This document shows positions 7,848 through 17,578 of a stretch of DNA of 64,000 bases, piece after piece. Position numbers and translations under genes: made by a program. The notes beneath the pieces were generated by a model. The model worked only from the letters and a program-made list of their open reading frames with translations, was not told the DNA's origin and did no database searches. Origin of the DNA: Shewanella yunxiaonensis (GTDB taxonomy: Bacteria > Pseudomonadota > Gammaproteobacteria > Enterobacterales > Shewanellaceae); the NCBI RefSeq assembly GCF_018223345.1, contig NZ_CP073587.1:1585001-1649000 (forward strand). Direction: 5' to 3'. How positions within the stretch are numbered: the stretch's first letter is position 1; each line of letters begins with the position of its first letter.

Positions 7848-10800
7848 TCACTGCATGGATGCTTCAAGCTGCATTTGCAAGCGGTCGCCAATAGACAAAC
7901 TGCGCAGCAGTTGCAGCAAATTTTCCTCATGGCTGTAGTTTAACTCAATTGGCCGTTCAACGCCTTTACCGCGGCCTTTGACTGCCATGTTAAGTTTGGC
8001 TTCGCCATCAGGTGCCATATCAAACGTGCTGGTGATTTCGCGGTAGTGCAACTCCTCTAACGTGGAAAACACAAAATCGAGATAGGGTTGGCTCTGACGC
8101 ATCTGTTGTACCGCTGGGTTGGCACCCACCTGAATAACGCCACCCGGTGCGCGTGAGGCCAAATGGCCACCGCTCACCGACAGTTGATTATCGGTAATGG
8201 CTAACGGTAGTACACCATCAAATATGCCGGTGGCGTCAATACCCGGTTGTGGGTTGGCTTGAAGCAGTTGATGCAGATCCAGACCCAGCAACATCAGATA
8301 GGCATCAGAAGGCTGATTGAGTCGCAGTCGAAAGCGCGGCAGTGCCAACTGACCGCCGAGCATATCGGCATTGGCAGCCAATTGGATATCAGCATCATTA
8401 AACCCTGGCAGCAACCAGTTGCCAGCGCGCTGGCGTTTTTGCGCATCCAGTTCCGGTACGAATGAGAGGTCACCCTTGATGGTGACATTATCCATCAGCA
8501 CGCCGGGGTTAAACGCCGCGATTTGGATAGCTAATTGCTGGCAGTTGACGGCAGCGGTTGCCGCTTGGCTGGCCGCTTTGTCCACCACAAACCGGCATCG
8601 ACTGCTCGCTTGTAATCCCTCGAAAGGAAGTTGCTGATAGCTACCAGTGCCATCGACCAGTTGAGGTTGTATCGTGCCACTGAGCGTTAGCGCGGTGCCG
8701 CGTTGCCGTAAGGCAATATCAGCGGTAATTGCCGTTTTTCCTTGCAGTTGCCAGTCGGTCGATAACACCAGATTTTTAGCGGCTAATGTGCGTATATCTG
8801 CCAATAAGGCCTGCATCTGCCAATGTCCGCTGACATCATATCCTGGTGGTCCAGCGTTGGTCAGATAAGGGCGTAACTGGTGTTGGCTCGTTAATTTGAG
8901 TCGATCAAATTGCCATTGTTCTTCGCTGCTGAGCTCCTGACCATCCCATAACCACTGTGCCACCAGAGATGCTTTACTGAGGTTTAATAAGGTATCGGTT
9001 CGGCTCCCCATGCGAGTCAGATGGCGTTGGCTGACATGGATTCGTTCACTGGCAAGCGACAAATGCTGTTTGACATTCAGCGTTTGCAGCTGTGTTAACA
9101 CATCGCTCTCGGTCCAATGCCATTGCTGCTGAGGCAGTCCCGGCAGTGTAATGTCCATCCTGCCCATACTTGCTTGGATGTTATCCGTGGTCATATTGAC
9201 AGATTGCAGTTGTTGTTGGAGTTCGGGTAATTGTAACTGTAACTGCTCAGGTGTCAGACTGAACTGGAGTGGCGATGTTATTTGGCTATGAATACTGGCG
9301 ACAGTCAGTGCCAGCTCGTCTGCGCGTTTCACCAATAATGCCTGAGATTGCACTGAGGCGTTTGGGTTAACCAACATCGACAGTGATTGATTGTTGCCAT
9401 CAAGCACCAGATTTCCAGCAAAGTTAGCCTGAGTGTTTTGGCTATTGATCGCCAAATCAGACTGTTGCCAATCTATGCCCTGTGGCAGATTAAGTCGTAG
9501 CTGCCATTGTGTCTGCAATTGGAGCGCTGGCAATTGCTGGAGTAGTCGCTGCAGCTCTAATTGAAATTTATCGGTGGTTTTTACTACCACATCAACGGGC
9601 TTGGTGTCTGTCGGTGTCAAATTCAGCTGGCGCAGTTCCAACGTCAGCCAGTCATGGGCATTGGCCACTGTCGGGGTCAGCGTCACGACCGGAATTGCCA
9701 GTTGTTTATTGGCGATATCTATAGTTGCACCTTCAGCGAGGTTGAGTGTTATTCCTGCGTTGGGCTGAGTATTGGTTTGTTTGAGTGCCGCGCTTAGCTG
9801 TGACAACCGCGATTCCATGGCATTAGCGCTATTGGTCATCTGGGTCGTGCCGGTCAGGCTGTCTATCCACTGTGCTAAGGACTGTCGTTGTGTTGCTGAT
9901 GTTTGTAATGCTAACCGCAGCGGGCTTAGGGCTAATCGCTGTTGGTTATCATCGGCTCTCAGGGTAGCGGCAACACTGTTGGCCGGGCATTCCGGCGTTG
10001 TTGCTTGAGGTGTCAGCTCGATAGGGCTACCAACCGTCGTTGGTAATTCAAGGGCAGGGTTTGACCAACATACGGATACCAGACTGTCACCGCGTTGTAA
10101 GCCTAACTGAATATTGGTCTGCCAGGTTCCGGTAACGCGCGGGAGCTTCTGCAGAAATGCTTCATTTAGCCATGGATAGGCAGTTTGCAATTCATTGGCG
10201 TTGCTGTCATTGGCGAGTTGCTGGAGTGCTAATAGCAGTTGTGCAGGAGCGAGTTGCAGTTGCGCTAACCAGCCATGCTGAGATGCGCCGGGAGCCGTTT
10301 TGAGTTCTGCGAACAACTCCCCGTTTAAGGCGAGTAACTGGCGCCACTGTGCCTGTTGTTGCCATTGCACTGCACTGGAAAACTTGCCATTTCTCGTTAG
10401 CTTAAGTTGTGGTAATCGGAGCTTGAAACCATTCGGCGCAGAATGGATAAACGCGATATCAGTGTCATTGAGACTGATATCAGGCAAGGTTTGCGTAATA
10501 GGGAATGTCAGGGCGCTATTATCATCAGCTGGTAGTAGCAACTTGGGTGTCAACTGCAAGTGGGCATGTTGGTAGCTCACCGACTGGAGATTTGCTAACC
10601 ACCACTGCTGGCTACCAAGTGCTTCGTTTGCTTCGGGGGACCTATACCATTGCCATAGTGTTGACCAGGTAATCGGTTGTTTCAACTGTAGTTGTAATTG
10701 CTCAAACTGTAGCTGGCTGCCCCGATACTCTATCGTCAGATGGGGCAGGATAAGGGAATTCCAGTCAGGAATTTGCCAACTGAGTTCCGTTATCTGGAGC

Positions 10801-10955
10801 CCTTTTGCCTGCAATAACTGGTTAATGCGCGGCAGCCACCAACTTTGCTTTTGTGTCAGTAACCACCAGCCACCAGCCAGCAACATTGATAGCAGAATCA
10901 AGCAAGCTAGCATCAATGTCAGTGATCGGTAAATAATGCGCTTGTGGTTACTCAT
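7848..10955 (-). CDS. ydbH: YdbH, AsmA-like inter-membrane phospholipid transport protein
   Basis: A 1035-residue protein anchored by one N-terminal helix (about 11-35) with a long periplasmic beta-rich body full of leucine/glutamine repeats (LQLQLKQP, LQLQLPELQQQLQ). The C-terminal part (SVSGGHLASRAPGGVIQVG, TLEELHYREITSTFDMAPDGEAKLNMAVKGRG, RPIELNYSHEENLLQLLRSLSIGDRL) is the DUF748/YdbH signature. In E. coli YdbH, TamB and YhdP act redundantly to move phospholipids to the outer membrane along a hydrophobic groove. Length is slightly above the enteric protein (about 880). It lies 12 bases after yeaD and just before its partner ynbE. The glutamine content is high but the frame is clean. Confidence 0.92.
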   Translation of the reverse strand: MSNHKRIIYRSLTLMLACLILLSMLLAGGWWLLTQKQSWWLPRINQLLQAKGLQITELSWQIPDWNSLILPHLTIEYRGSQLQFEQLQLQLKQPITWSTLWQWYRSPEANEALGSQQWWLANLQSVSYQHAHLQLTPKLLLPADDNSALTFPITQTLPDISLNDTDIAFIHSAPNGFKLRLPQLKLTRNGKFSSAVQWQQQAQWRQLLALNGELFAELKTAPGASQHGWLAQLQLAPAQLLLALQQLANDSNANELQTAYPWLNEAFLQKLPRVTGTWQTNIQLGLQRGDSLVSVCWSNPALELPTTVGSPIELTPQATTPECPANSVAATLRADDNQQRLALSPLRLALQTSATQRQSLAQWIDSLTGTTQMTNSANAMESRLSQLSAALKQTNTQPNAGITLNLAEGATIDIANKQLAIPVVTLTPTVANAHDWLTLELRQLNLTPTDTKPVDVVVKTTDKFQLELQRLLQQLPALQLQTQWQLRLNLPQGIDWQQSDLAINSQNTQANFAGNLVLDGNNQSLSMLVNPNASVQSQALLVKRADELALTVASIHSQITSPLQFSLTPEQLQLQLPELQQQLQSVNMTTDNIQASMGRMDITLPGLPQQQWHWTESDVLTQLQTLNVKQHLSLASERIHVSQRHLTRMGSRTDTLLNLSKASLVAQWLWDGQELSSEEQWQFDRLKLTSQHQLRPYLTNAGPPGYDVSGHWQMQALLADIRTLAAKNLVLSTDWQLQGKTAITADIALRQRGTALTLSGTIQPQLVDGTGSYQQLPFEGLQASSRCRFVVDKAASQAATAAVNCQQLAIQIAAFNPGVLMDNVTIKGDLSFVPELDAQKRQRAGNWLLPGFNDADIQLAANADMLGGQLALPRFRLRLNQPSDAYLMLLGLDLHQLLQANPQPGIDATGIFDGVLPLAITDNQLSVSGGHLASRAPGGVIQVGANPAVQQMRQSQPYLDFVFSTLEELHYREITSTFDMAPDGEAKLNMAVKGRGKGVERPIELNYSHEENLLQLLRSLSIGDRLQMQLEASMQ

Positions 10956-10967
10956 GTTGGGAACCGC

Positions 10968-11816
10968 TTAATCCTGCCAACTGATCTCAGTGGCAAGCAC
11001 ATGACGTTCTCCGGGGGCCAGCGTTACCGCATCATCCAGCACGTTAGCTGCTTCCAGGCATACCATCTGCAAGTAGTCGTCATCATGAAAACGCGATAAT
11101 CGGCGCGATTTTTCAATCCAGGGATTCCACAGGATGGCTGAGCGGCTACGTTCACGTTTGACGACTATCGTGCCGTTAGGGGTTTGTAGTGTCTGTATAT
11201 TCCCGAGCGCAGTGTAGACCCTGTCGGTTTCTTTATCGAATCTGACGCTGTCCTGCAGTTGATCATACGGACCTTTACCGAACTCAATATAACGAGCGCC
11301 CTTAAAGCCGCTGGCGACCAGCTGATGGATATCGCCGATAGGGAAATAACTGTGTAGTGCCTGGGTCAGCGTCACCGGATGTTGGTCCTGATTAATATTG
11401 ACCAGGCTGACGCGAAGTTCATGGCTAAAGCGACAATGCAATTCTACACGGGTATGGTGCGGCCAATACACCCGATCCGCATCAGTCAGTGGCAATACAA
11501 AGCTCAATGTGACGACTTCATCCTGAACAGAGCTATTCAATCGCTGCCACATGTGATTTCTGGCAAAGCCATGCTGTGGCCAGTCTGCATCTGGATGCTG
11601 TCCAAACCATGGCCAGCAAACCGGAATGCCGCCGCGGATGCCGCTACCGGGTTGATAATCATCCGCGGACGACACCCAGAGCAAAGGTGCTTTGCCTTTA
11701 GGCGTAAAACTTTCTATTTGCGCACCTTGCAGAAATACCCTGGCATGGCATAACTCGCTGTCAATTTCGATATACTCAAGTCCGTTTGGGTGGACGCCGG
11801 TGGTAATGACCGCCAT
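10968..11816 (-). CDS. yeaD: D-hexose-6-phosphate mutarotase (YeaD family)
   Basis: A 282-residue aldose-1-epimerase-like cytoplasmic enzyme that interconverts alpha and beta hexose 6-phosphates. Recognisable blocks are LQGAQIESFTPKGKAPLLWVS, GIRGGIPVCWPWFGQHP, QHGFARNHMW, LTQALHSYFPIGDI with the active-site His, and ILWNPWIEKSRRL. The ATG at 11816 follows GAGGAAG at a spacing of six bases, so the upstream 8-residue extension is dropped. It is the first gene of a minus-strand unit continuing into ydbH, ynbE and ydbL; the pairing of a sugar-phosphate enzyme with envelope genes looks like transcriptional convenience rather than shared function. Confidence 0.92.
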   Translation of the reverse strand: MAVITTGVHPNGLEYIEIDSELCHARVFLQGAQIESFTPKGKAPLLWVSSADDYQPGSGIRGGIPVCWPWFGQHPDADWPQHGFARNHMWQRLNSSVQDEVVTLSFVLPLTDADRVYWPHHTRVELHCRFSHELRVSLVNINQDQHPVTLTQALHSYFPIGDIHQLVASGFKGARYIEFGKGPYDQLQDSVRFDKETDRVYTALGNIQTLQTPNGTIVVKRERSRSAILWNPWIEKSRRLSRFHDDDYLQMVCLEAANVLDDAVTLAPGERHVLATEISWQD

Positions 11817-11975
11817 TACAACTTCCTCACTTGTGACCACATCGAACAGTGGTCGTGGTTATTACGCATAGCTTACCGACTTTTGACACATCCTTTAAGC
11901 ATTTGATCTGTATAGACTGGGCAAACTACTGAAGATCTGATAAACCTGCATTCCTTGATAATGAATGGACACTCC

Positions 11976-12404
11976 ATGATGGATTTGAATTACGACAACA
12001 ATAATATCTTCGCGCGCATCATCCGCGGTGAGTTACCTTGCATTAAAGTATATGAAGACGCTGACACCTTGGCATTTATGGATATTATGCCGCAGATGCC
12101 GGGGCACCTGTTGGTGTTACCAAAGGCACCTGCCGTCACTTTGTATCAATTGCCCGATGACGCGCTGTTATCCTGTATGCAGACCATTAAAAAAGTAGGT
12201 AAGGCGTTGCAAACTGCGATGGCAGTTGAGGGCAGTACTTTGGTGCAACACAATGGTAGTTACGCTGGACAGAGTGTTCCTCACGTGCATTTTCATATCA
12301 TTCCCGGTCCTCTGAAAGGCTTAAAACCCCATGCAGAAATCAGTGGTGATAAGACAGAAATTGAAGCGATTGCAGCGCGCATACGCGATTGTCTGGCTGA
12401 GTAA
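11976..12404 (+). CDS. HIT-family (histidine triad) nucleotide hydrolase
   Basis: A 142-residue protein with the full HIT domain: NNIFARIIRGELPCIKVYEDADTLAFMDIMPQMPGHLLVLPK and the catalytic triad HVHFH at 103-107 in VPHVHFHIIPG. HIT proteins cleave adenylated or dinucleoside substrates; this one is closer to the general protein-kinase-C-interacting/Fhit-like group than to GalT. Two adjacent ATGs at 11976 and 11979 have GGA about six bases upstream; the longer frame beginning with TTG at 11955 is less likely. It stands alone, divergent from yeaD. Confidence 0.9.
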   Translation: MMDLNYDNNNIFARIIRGELPCIKVYEDADTLAFMDIMPQMPGHLLVLPKAPAVTLYQLPDDALLSCMQTIKKVGKALQTAMAVEGSTLVQHNGSYAGQSVPHVHFHIIPGPLKGLKPHAEISGDKTEIEAIAARIRDCLAE

Positions 12405-12533
12405 GGCATGTGTTAGTTCACAGAATTTCCTTTTGACCGGCAACCAACGACTTTTGTAACTAAGCAGTGCTTAATCAATAAGCAAAAGACTTTTTACAAT
12501 GTGCATATCGTAAGTTGCTGGAAGGGGAGCAAT

Positions 12534-12776
12534 ATGGCACCTGTATTTAAAGTAGAACAGTCGTTACGTGAACACAGTGCGCAAGCCAGAACTATTTGGT
12601 GTGCCGAAAGTGAACGCTGTGATTACGTGGTAATGGAAGGCGACGACGAAGTCCATTTCACCGATTATGCGCAACCTGGACGTTTGCAACTGTTAAAGGC
12701 TACGGGGCCGATCCAGAGTGCGGAAGCGTTGCTGGAATTTGCTACTAACGATTATCAACAACGCTATTCTGCTTGA
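12534..12776 (+). CDS. Small conserved-looking protein of unknown function
   Basis: An 80-residue acidic, soluble protein (MAPVFKVEQSLREHSAQ at the N-terminus, then ESERCDYVVMEGDDEVHFTDYAQPGRLQLL) with no signal peptide or membrane segment. The ATG at 12534 follows GGGAGC at six bases. I recognise no domain. It is followed by a strong terminator and looks monocistronic. Confidence 0.7.
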   Translation: MAPVFKVEQSLREHSAQARTIWCAESERCDYVVMEGDDEVHFTDYAQPGRLQLLKATGPIQSAEALLEFATNDYQQRYSA

Positions 12777-12780
12777 TCGT

Positions 12781-12813
12781 GATGAAAAGGGGTTTTGAAG
12801 CCCCTTTTTCATC
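12781..12813. terminator. Bidirectional intrinsic terminator
   Basis: GATGAAAAGGGG (12781-12792) pairs with CCCCTTTTTCATC (12801-12813) with one bulged base and an 8-base loop, with A/T tracts on both sides inside the stem. It lies between the convergent small gene and cpdB and can serve both. Confidence 0.85.
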
Positions 12814-12858
12814 AGTGCAATAAAGTCAATATCATGGCTGACGGGTAGGTATTGGCTG

Positions 12859-14934
12859 CTAGTGTGTGGCGGTTAAATCTATCCGATACTCAGCAAATCC
12901 TAGGTCATTCACCGCTAATTTGGTCATTGGTCGGTGCTGTTGCAGACGGATAAAAGCATCGGCTTTTGGGCTATTCTGCGATTCAAAACGGATATCAAGC
13001 GGCACAGCGGTTTTTATGTCTTTAAAGTCCCAGTTGTAGTCAGCAGCCGGATCTACGGTTGCATCATAGCTGCCGGTGGCACTATTGAAGTGTGACTTTT
13101 CGGTGATATATGCCACTAACGCCTCACGGTTACTGTCCGGTAACTCCATCACCACATGACTGCTACCCGTGCCGCTAAATTTTCCGCCAAATGCCCGATA
13201 GTTGTTAGTGGCAACAATAAACTGCTGGTGCGCAAACGCATCACCGCTGTATCGCTTGCCCGCCGCATCCTGATAACTGAGGTCGACAATTCTGGATGCT
13301 TCTGGGTTGATTAATTGGCAATCGCGACCAAATTTGCTTGGCTGAGTCACATCAATGCGATAGCTGATGCCATCAATAATGTCGAAATTGTAGGTCGGGT
13401 GACCGTCATTGATCAGCTGTTGTGGCTTCGGACTCTGTGGATCAATCTGATTAAATTGGTTGGCAGAACATTCCAACCAATCCTTTAGTTCTGCGCCGGT
13501 AACTTTTACCGCGACCATGGTATTAGGATACAGATACAGATCTGCGGCATTTTTGTAGGACAACACGCCTTTAGGCACTTGAATGTACTGATCCGCGTCG
13601 CTGGTGGTGCTATGACGACCACCGGCTTTAAACGGCGCTGATGCTGATAATACCGGTAAGCTTTGCAGCGATTTTGGTAATTGAGCCTTCACCCTAGCGA
13701 TTTGCGCGTTTGCCACCATTTGCACGGTAGGATCGTCCTGTACCTGGGCCAGGAAACTGTACATATCGGCAGAAGCGGCACCGATGGGTCGTTCCATAAA
13801 CGCTTTGGTGCCAGTATCCTCGGCTGCAACCGCCTGATGGATCCGTGTTTCTGCTGTCACCAGTGGCTTTTTATGAATGCCATCATAAATAGGAACCGCT
13901 TTAGCACTGGCATTGAGAACTTTCCATTTCCCATCTTGCAACGATAGCGTGAAATCCACTTGCCCCATATTGTCGCCCCAGCGCCCAGGCATAACCGCAG
14001 GTACGCCATTCATCAGTCCCTTGTTGACATCGACGTTGGGCAGCGCACTGTAGCGTTGACTCGGAAAAATGGAGTGGCTGTGTCCGAACAGTACAGCATT
14101 CACTCCGGGAACCTGAGTAATGGCATAAACGGCATTTTCAGCCATTGGATCTCCAGGATTTTGCGTCGACCCAATACCGGAATGGGGTATCGCAATAATG
14201 ATATCAGCACCTTTGGCTTTCATTTCTGGCACAAGTCGTTTAGCCGTTTCCAAGATGCTATCGGCGCGCACTTTTCCGCGTAGATTTTGTTGGTCCCATT
14301 GCAGGATTTGTGGTGGGACAAAACCGATATAACCGATGTTGAGTGTGTGCGACTCACCATTAGTATCAGTGACTGGTGTCGGCTTGATAATGTAAGGGGT
14401 AAATAGATGCTGTCCTTGTTTAATGCCATCCCAACAGGTTGCTGCAGCACAATAGACATTGGCATTAATGTATGGGAACCGTGCGCCAGCGAGTGATTGG
14501 TGCAGGAAATCCAGCCCATAATTGAATTCATGGTTGCCGATATTGCCCACAGTGTAATCCAGCAGATTCATGGCCTTATAGACAGGGTGTACTTGACCTG
14601 GCTGTAATCCGGTATGTGCCATGTAATCACCCATAGGGCTGCCTTGGAGTAGGTCGCCATTATCAACCAGCACCGCATTGATCGCGCTCTGTCGCGCTGC
14701 CTCAATAAGGCTGGCCGTCCGAGCCAGGCCAATGGTTGGGTCGTCATTTCCCGTGTAGTAGTTGTAATCCATGATATTGGCGTGCAGATCAGAGGTTTCC
14801 AATATCCGAAGATTGACAGTCGCGGGTGTCTGGGCAGTTTGTTGCGCACAGGCCACCAGCATGATGGCAAGTGCTGTGGTCAAAAGCGATTTTTTATACA
14901 TGTTTGATATTGGTAATTTGGTCTGGGCCAACAT
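12859..14934 (-). CDS. cpdB: 2',3'-cyclic-nucleotide 2'-phosphodiesterase/3'-nucleotidase, lipoprotein form
   Basis: A 691-residue CpdB. Calcineurin-type metallophosphoesterase motifs are in order: LETSDLHANI, DNGDLLQGSPMGDY, GNIGNHEFNYG, IPHSGIG and GHSHSIF, followed by the 5'-nucleotidase C-terminal domain (KVTGAELKDWLECSA, NYRAFGGKF). It releases phosphate and nucleosides from 2',3'-cyclic and 3'-nucleotides outside the inner membrane. The N-terminus is a lipoprotein signal with lipobox MLVAC, unlike the soluble periplasmic E. coli enzyme. The ATG at 14934 has AAAGG seven bases upstream; an internal ATG at 14901 gives a more typical signal peptide but lacks a ribosome site. It is divergent from dcp. 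Confidence 0.93.
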   Translation of the reverse strand: MLAQTKLPISNMYKKSLLTTALAIMLVACAQQTAQTPATVNLRILETSDLHANIMDYNYYTGNDDPTIGLARTASLIEAARQSAINAVLVDNGDLLQGSPMGDYMAHTGLQPGQVHPVYKAMNLLDYTVGNIGNHEFNYGLDFLHQSLAGARFPYINANVYCAAATCWDGIKQGQHLFTPYIIKPTPVTDTNGESHTLNIGYIGFVPPQILQWDQQNLRGKVRADSILETAKRLVPEMKAKGADIIIAIPHSGIGSTQNPGDPMAENAVYAITQVPGVNAVLFGHSHSIFPSQRYSALPNVDVNKGLMNGVPAVMPGRWGDNMGQVDFTLSLQDGKWKVLNASAKAVPIYDGIHKKPLVTAETRIHQAVAAEDTGTKAFMERPIGAASADMYSFLAQVQDDPTVQMVANAQIARVKAQLPKSLQSLPVLSASAPFKAGGRHSTTSDADQYIQVPKGVLSYKNAADLYLYPNTMVAVKVTGAELKDWLECSANQFNQIDPQSPKPQQLINDGHPTYNFDIIDGISYRIDVTQPSKFGRDCQLINPEASRIVDLSYQDAAGKRYSGDAFAHQQFIVATNNYRAFGGKFSGTGSSHVVMELPDSNREALVAYITEKSHFNSATGSYDATVDPAADYNWDFKDIKTAVPLDIRFESQNSPKADAFIRLQQHRPMTKLAVNDLGFAEYRIDLTATH

Positions 14935-15311
14935 TTTCGGCCTTTAAGGATTGTTATAGTGTGCCGTTCGAATAACGTTAACGGTAGTGTCGATGAGCAG
15001 TTGCAGCAATTTTTATGCTGATATTTTTGTAACAGAACCTGACAAGCACTTCATAACAGTACTGAAATTTTAACGGTAGTAATATTTTCATCTGTTTCGG
15101 TATCGACTTTTGACACAAGCCTCTGCGAACGGCTGATTTAAGTGCTGAGGTTGCGTGTGGCTGTAAATTCTTACAGTTCAGAGATTGTTACCACTTGGCA
15201 AAACTTGATAAGGTTGGTGCGGGAATCAATCTGGGCTGTCGTACCCGGTCACCAACGAGTGAAGCTTAATAATCATAACTAGGCGACAGCATTAAGAAAA
15301 ACGGAGTCACA
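14935..15311. other. Divergent intergenic region between cpdB and dcp
   Basis: 377 bp with no gene. A TTGACA hexamer occurs at 15110-15115 but no good -10 box follows at the right spacing, so I do not call a promoter. Both flanking genes must be transcribed from here. Confidence 0.6.
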
Positions 15312-17507
15312 ATGCATAAAACATTTATCGCTACTGCTATTGGTGCAGCGCTGGTTCTCAGTGCCTGTGGTGAACAGAAAACCGCAGAAACCAAACCGAA
15401 TGCTTCTGAAGCAGTTAAGCAGCTAGCAGCACAGGCAAGCCAAATTTCTGGTGCAGCAAAAGATACTCAAAAGGATAAAAAGGAAGTGGGAAATGTGTTG
15501 TTAAAACCCAGTCCGCTGACTTTCCAGGCCCCACAATACGACCTGATCACCAAAGCGGATTTTATTCCGGCATTCAAGGCTGGTATCAAAGAGCATAGCG
15601 ATGAAATCGCTGCTATTGAGAACAATCCTGAAGCCCCGACATTTGCAAACACTATCGTTGCGATGGAAAAAACCGGTGCCATTCTTGACCGTACATCCCG
15701 GGCGTTTTTCCAGTACTCTGGTTTGCTGGCCGACGATGAAGTGCAAAAGATCGAAGAGCAGGTTATGCCAATGCTAACTGAGCACTCCGATAATATTTAC
15801 ATGGATCCTAAGCTGTTTGCGCGCGTAAAAGCCGTTTACGAAGCCAAAGATAAGCTCACTGATAAAGTCGATCAGCGTCTGGTGCAGCACTATTACGATG
15901 ACTTCGTCCGTGCCGGTGCGCAACTGAATGACCAGGATAAAGCGCAGTTACGTGATTTGAACGGTCAATTGTCCAAGCTGGCAACTGAATTTTCCCAGAA
16001 TATTCTGAAGTCATTTAAAGATGACACTATCCTGGTGACAGATAAAGCTGAGCTGAAAGGTCTGAGCGATGATGAAATCGACGGATTGGCCGCCGCGGCT
16101 AAGAAGGCCGGTAAAGAAGGCTATCTGATCTCGTTGGTGAACACTACTCGTCAGCCACTGTTGATGCATCTGGATAACCGCGAGCTGCGTCAGAAAATCT
16201 GGGAAACCTCTGCTAACCGCGCTCAAAGCACTAACGGCCCAATCGTGTTGAAGCTGGCCGAACTGCGAGCTGAAAAGGCGAAGTTGTTAGGCTATGACAC
16301 TTGGGCCGATTATGTGCTGGCTAATCAGATGGCCGGTAAACCTGCTGCCGTATTCAGTATGCTGGATAACCTGGCACCGAAAGCCGTTGATAAGGCCAAG
16401 AAAGAAGCCGCAGACATTCAGCAAGAGATCAAAGCCGAAGGCGGTAATTTTGAACTGAAGCCGTGGGATTGGAACTACTACGCAGAGAAAGTACGTAAGG
16501 CTAAATACGATCTGGATGAAGCTCAAATCAAACCTTACTTTGAATTTAACCGGGTGCTGAATGACGGCTTGTTCTTCGCGATGAATAAGCTCTATGGCAT
16601 TACCTTTAAACCTCGTACTGATCTGCCAGTATGGCAGGAAGATGTGAAGGTCTGGCAGGTATTTGATAAGGACGGTAGTCCTCTGGCATTGTTCTATCTG
16701 GACCCATATGCCCGTGTAGGCAAGAATGGTGGCGCCTGGATGGATGAGATTGTCACCCAAAATTACCTGTTGGATGGCAAACCTGTGGTTTATAACGCCC
16801 TCAATATTCCAAAACCAGCCGCTGGTCAGCCGACACTGTTAACCTTTGATGAAGTCGTGACTATGTTCCACGAATTTGGTCATGCAGCACATGGCATCTT
16901 CTCAAAAGTGAAATATCCTAGCCTGGCCGGTACTTCCACCGCGCGTGACTTCGTGGAATTCCCTTCACAATTTAACGAAGACTGGGCTATCAATCCTGAA
17001 GTTTTGGCAAACTACGCGAAGAACTACAAGACTGGTGAGCCGATCCCGGCTGATTTGCTGAAGAAGATCCGCGACGCTGCAACCTTTAATCAGGGTTTCA
17101 ACACTGTGGAATATTTGGGCGCAGCATTGCTGGATATGGATTGGCATTCTATTAAAGCCGGTACCAAGATCACCGACGTGAATGCGTTTGAAAAAGCGTC
17201 GCTGGAAAAACATGGTATTTACTATGCGCCAATCATGCCGCGTTATCGTTCATGCTACTTTAGCCATGCATTCGCAGGTGGTTACTCTGCCGGCTATTAC
17301 GCTTATCTGTGGACTGAAGTATTTGCGGCAGACGCTTTCACTTACATGAAAGATAATGGTGGCCTGACTCGTGCCAACGGCGATAAATTCCGTGAAAACG
17401 TACTGTCTAAAGGCAACAGCCAGGATTTGATGCAGGATTACATCAATTTCCGTGGTCAAAAGCCAACAATCGACGCCTTGCTGAAACGCCGTGGTCTGGT
17501 AGAGTAA
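15312..17507 (+). CDS. dcp: M3-family peptidyl-dipeptidase Dcp, lipoprotein
   Basis: A 731-residue zinc metallopeptidase that removes C-terminal dipeptides. The thimet-oligopeptidase motif FHEFGHAAHG is at about 519-528 (His520, Glu521, His524), with the third zinc ligand expected about 25 residues later in TSTARDFVEFPSQFNEDW. The Dcp-type C-terminal block GIYYAPIMPRYRSCYFSHAFAGGYSAGYYAYLW is intact. Residues 1-19 form a lipoprotein signal (ALVLSAC), and the linker that follows is Ala/Lys-rich, so the enzyme is anchored in the envelope and faces the periplasm. E. coli Dcp is unanchored. It is monocistronic with a strong terminator. Confidence 0.95.
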   Translation: MHKTFIATAIGAALVLSACGEQKTAETKPNASEAVKQLAAQASQISGAAKDTQKDKKEVGNVLLKPSPLTFQAPQYDLITKADFIPAFKAGIKEHSDEIAAIENNPEAPTFANTIVAMEKTGAILDRTSRAFFQYSGLLADDEVQKIEEQVMPMLTEHSDNIYMDPKLFARVKAVYEAKDKLTDKVDQRLVQHYYDDFVRAGAQLNDQDKAQLRDLNGQLSKLATEFSQNILKSFKDDTILVTDKAELKGLSDDEIDGLAAAAKKAGKEGYLISLVNTTRQPLLMHLDNRELRQKIWETSANRAQSTNGPIVLKLAELRAEKAKLLGYDTWADYVLANQMAGKPAAVFSMLDNLAPKAVDKAKKEAADIQQEIKAEGGNFELKPWDWNYYAEKVRKAKYDLDEAQIKPYFEFNRVLNDGLFFAMNKLYGITFKPRTDLPVWQEDVKVWQVFDKDGSPLALFYLDPYARVGKNGGAWMDEIVTQNYLLDGKPVVYNALNIPKPAAGQPTLLTFDEVVTMFHEFGHAAHGIFSKVKYPSLAGTSTARDFVEFPSQFNEDWAINPEVLANYAKNYKTGEPIPADLLKKIRDAATFNQGFNTVEYLGAALLDMDWHSIKAGTKITDVNAFEKASLEKHGIYYAPIMPRYRSCYFSHAFAGGYSAGYYAYLWTEVFAADAFTYMKDNGGLTRANGDKFRENVLSKGNSQDLMQDYINFRGQKPTIDALLKRRGLVE

Positions 17508-17528
17508 TTTTCCATCCGAACGGTCTAA

Positions 17529-17556
17529 ACACCCGCCATCCGGCGGGTGTTTTTTT
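17529..17556 (+). terminator. Intrinsic terminator of dcp
   Basis: ACACCCGCC (17529-17537) and GGCGGGTGT (17542-17550) form a perfect 9-bp stem with a 4-base loop, followed by a run of T through 17556. It ends 22 bases before the GFA-type gene. Confidence 0.93.
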
Positions 17557-17578
17557 GGAATCGATAAAAGGAGTGTTT

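Noticed and set aside
11883..11916. TTGACA plus TATAGACT as a promoter for the HIT gene.
   Set aside because: The spacing of 22 bases is too long for a sigma-70 promoter.
16287..16760. 157-residue open frame on the minus strand inside dcp.
   Set aside because: It mirrors a highly conserved gene on the other strand, has no ribosome site and no recognisable domain.
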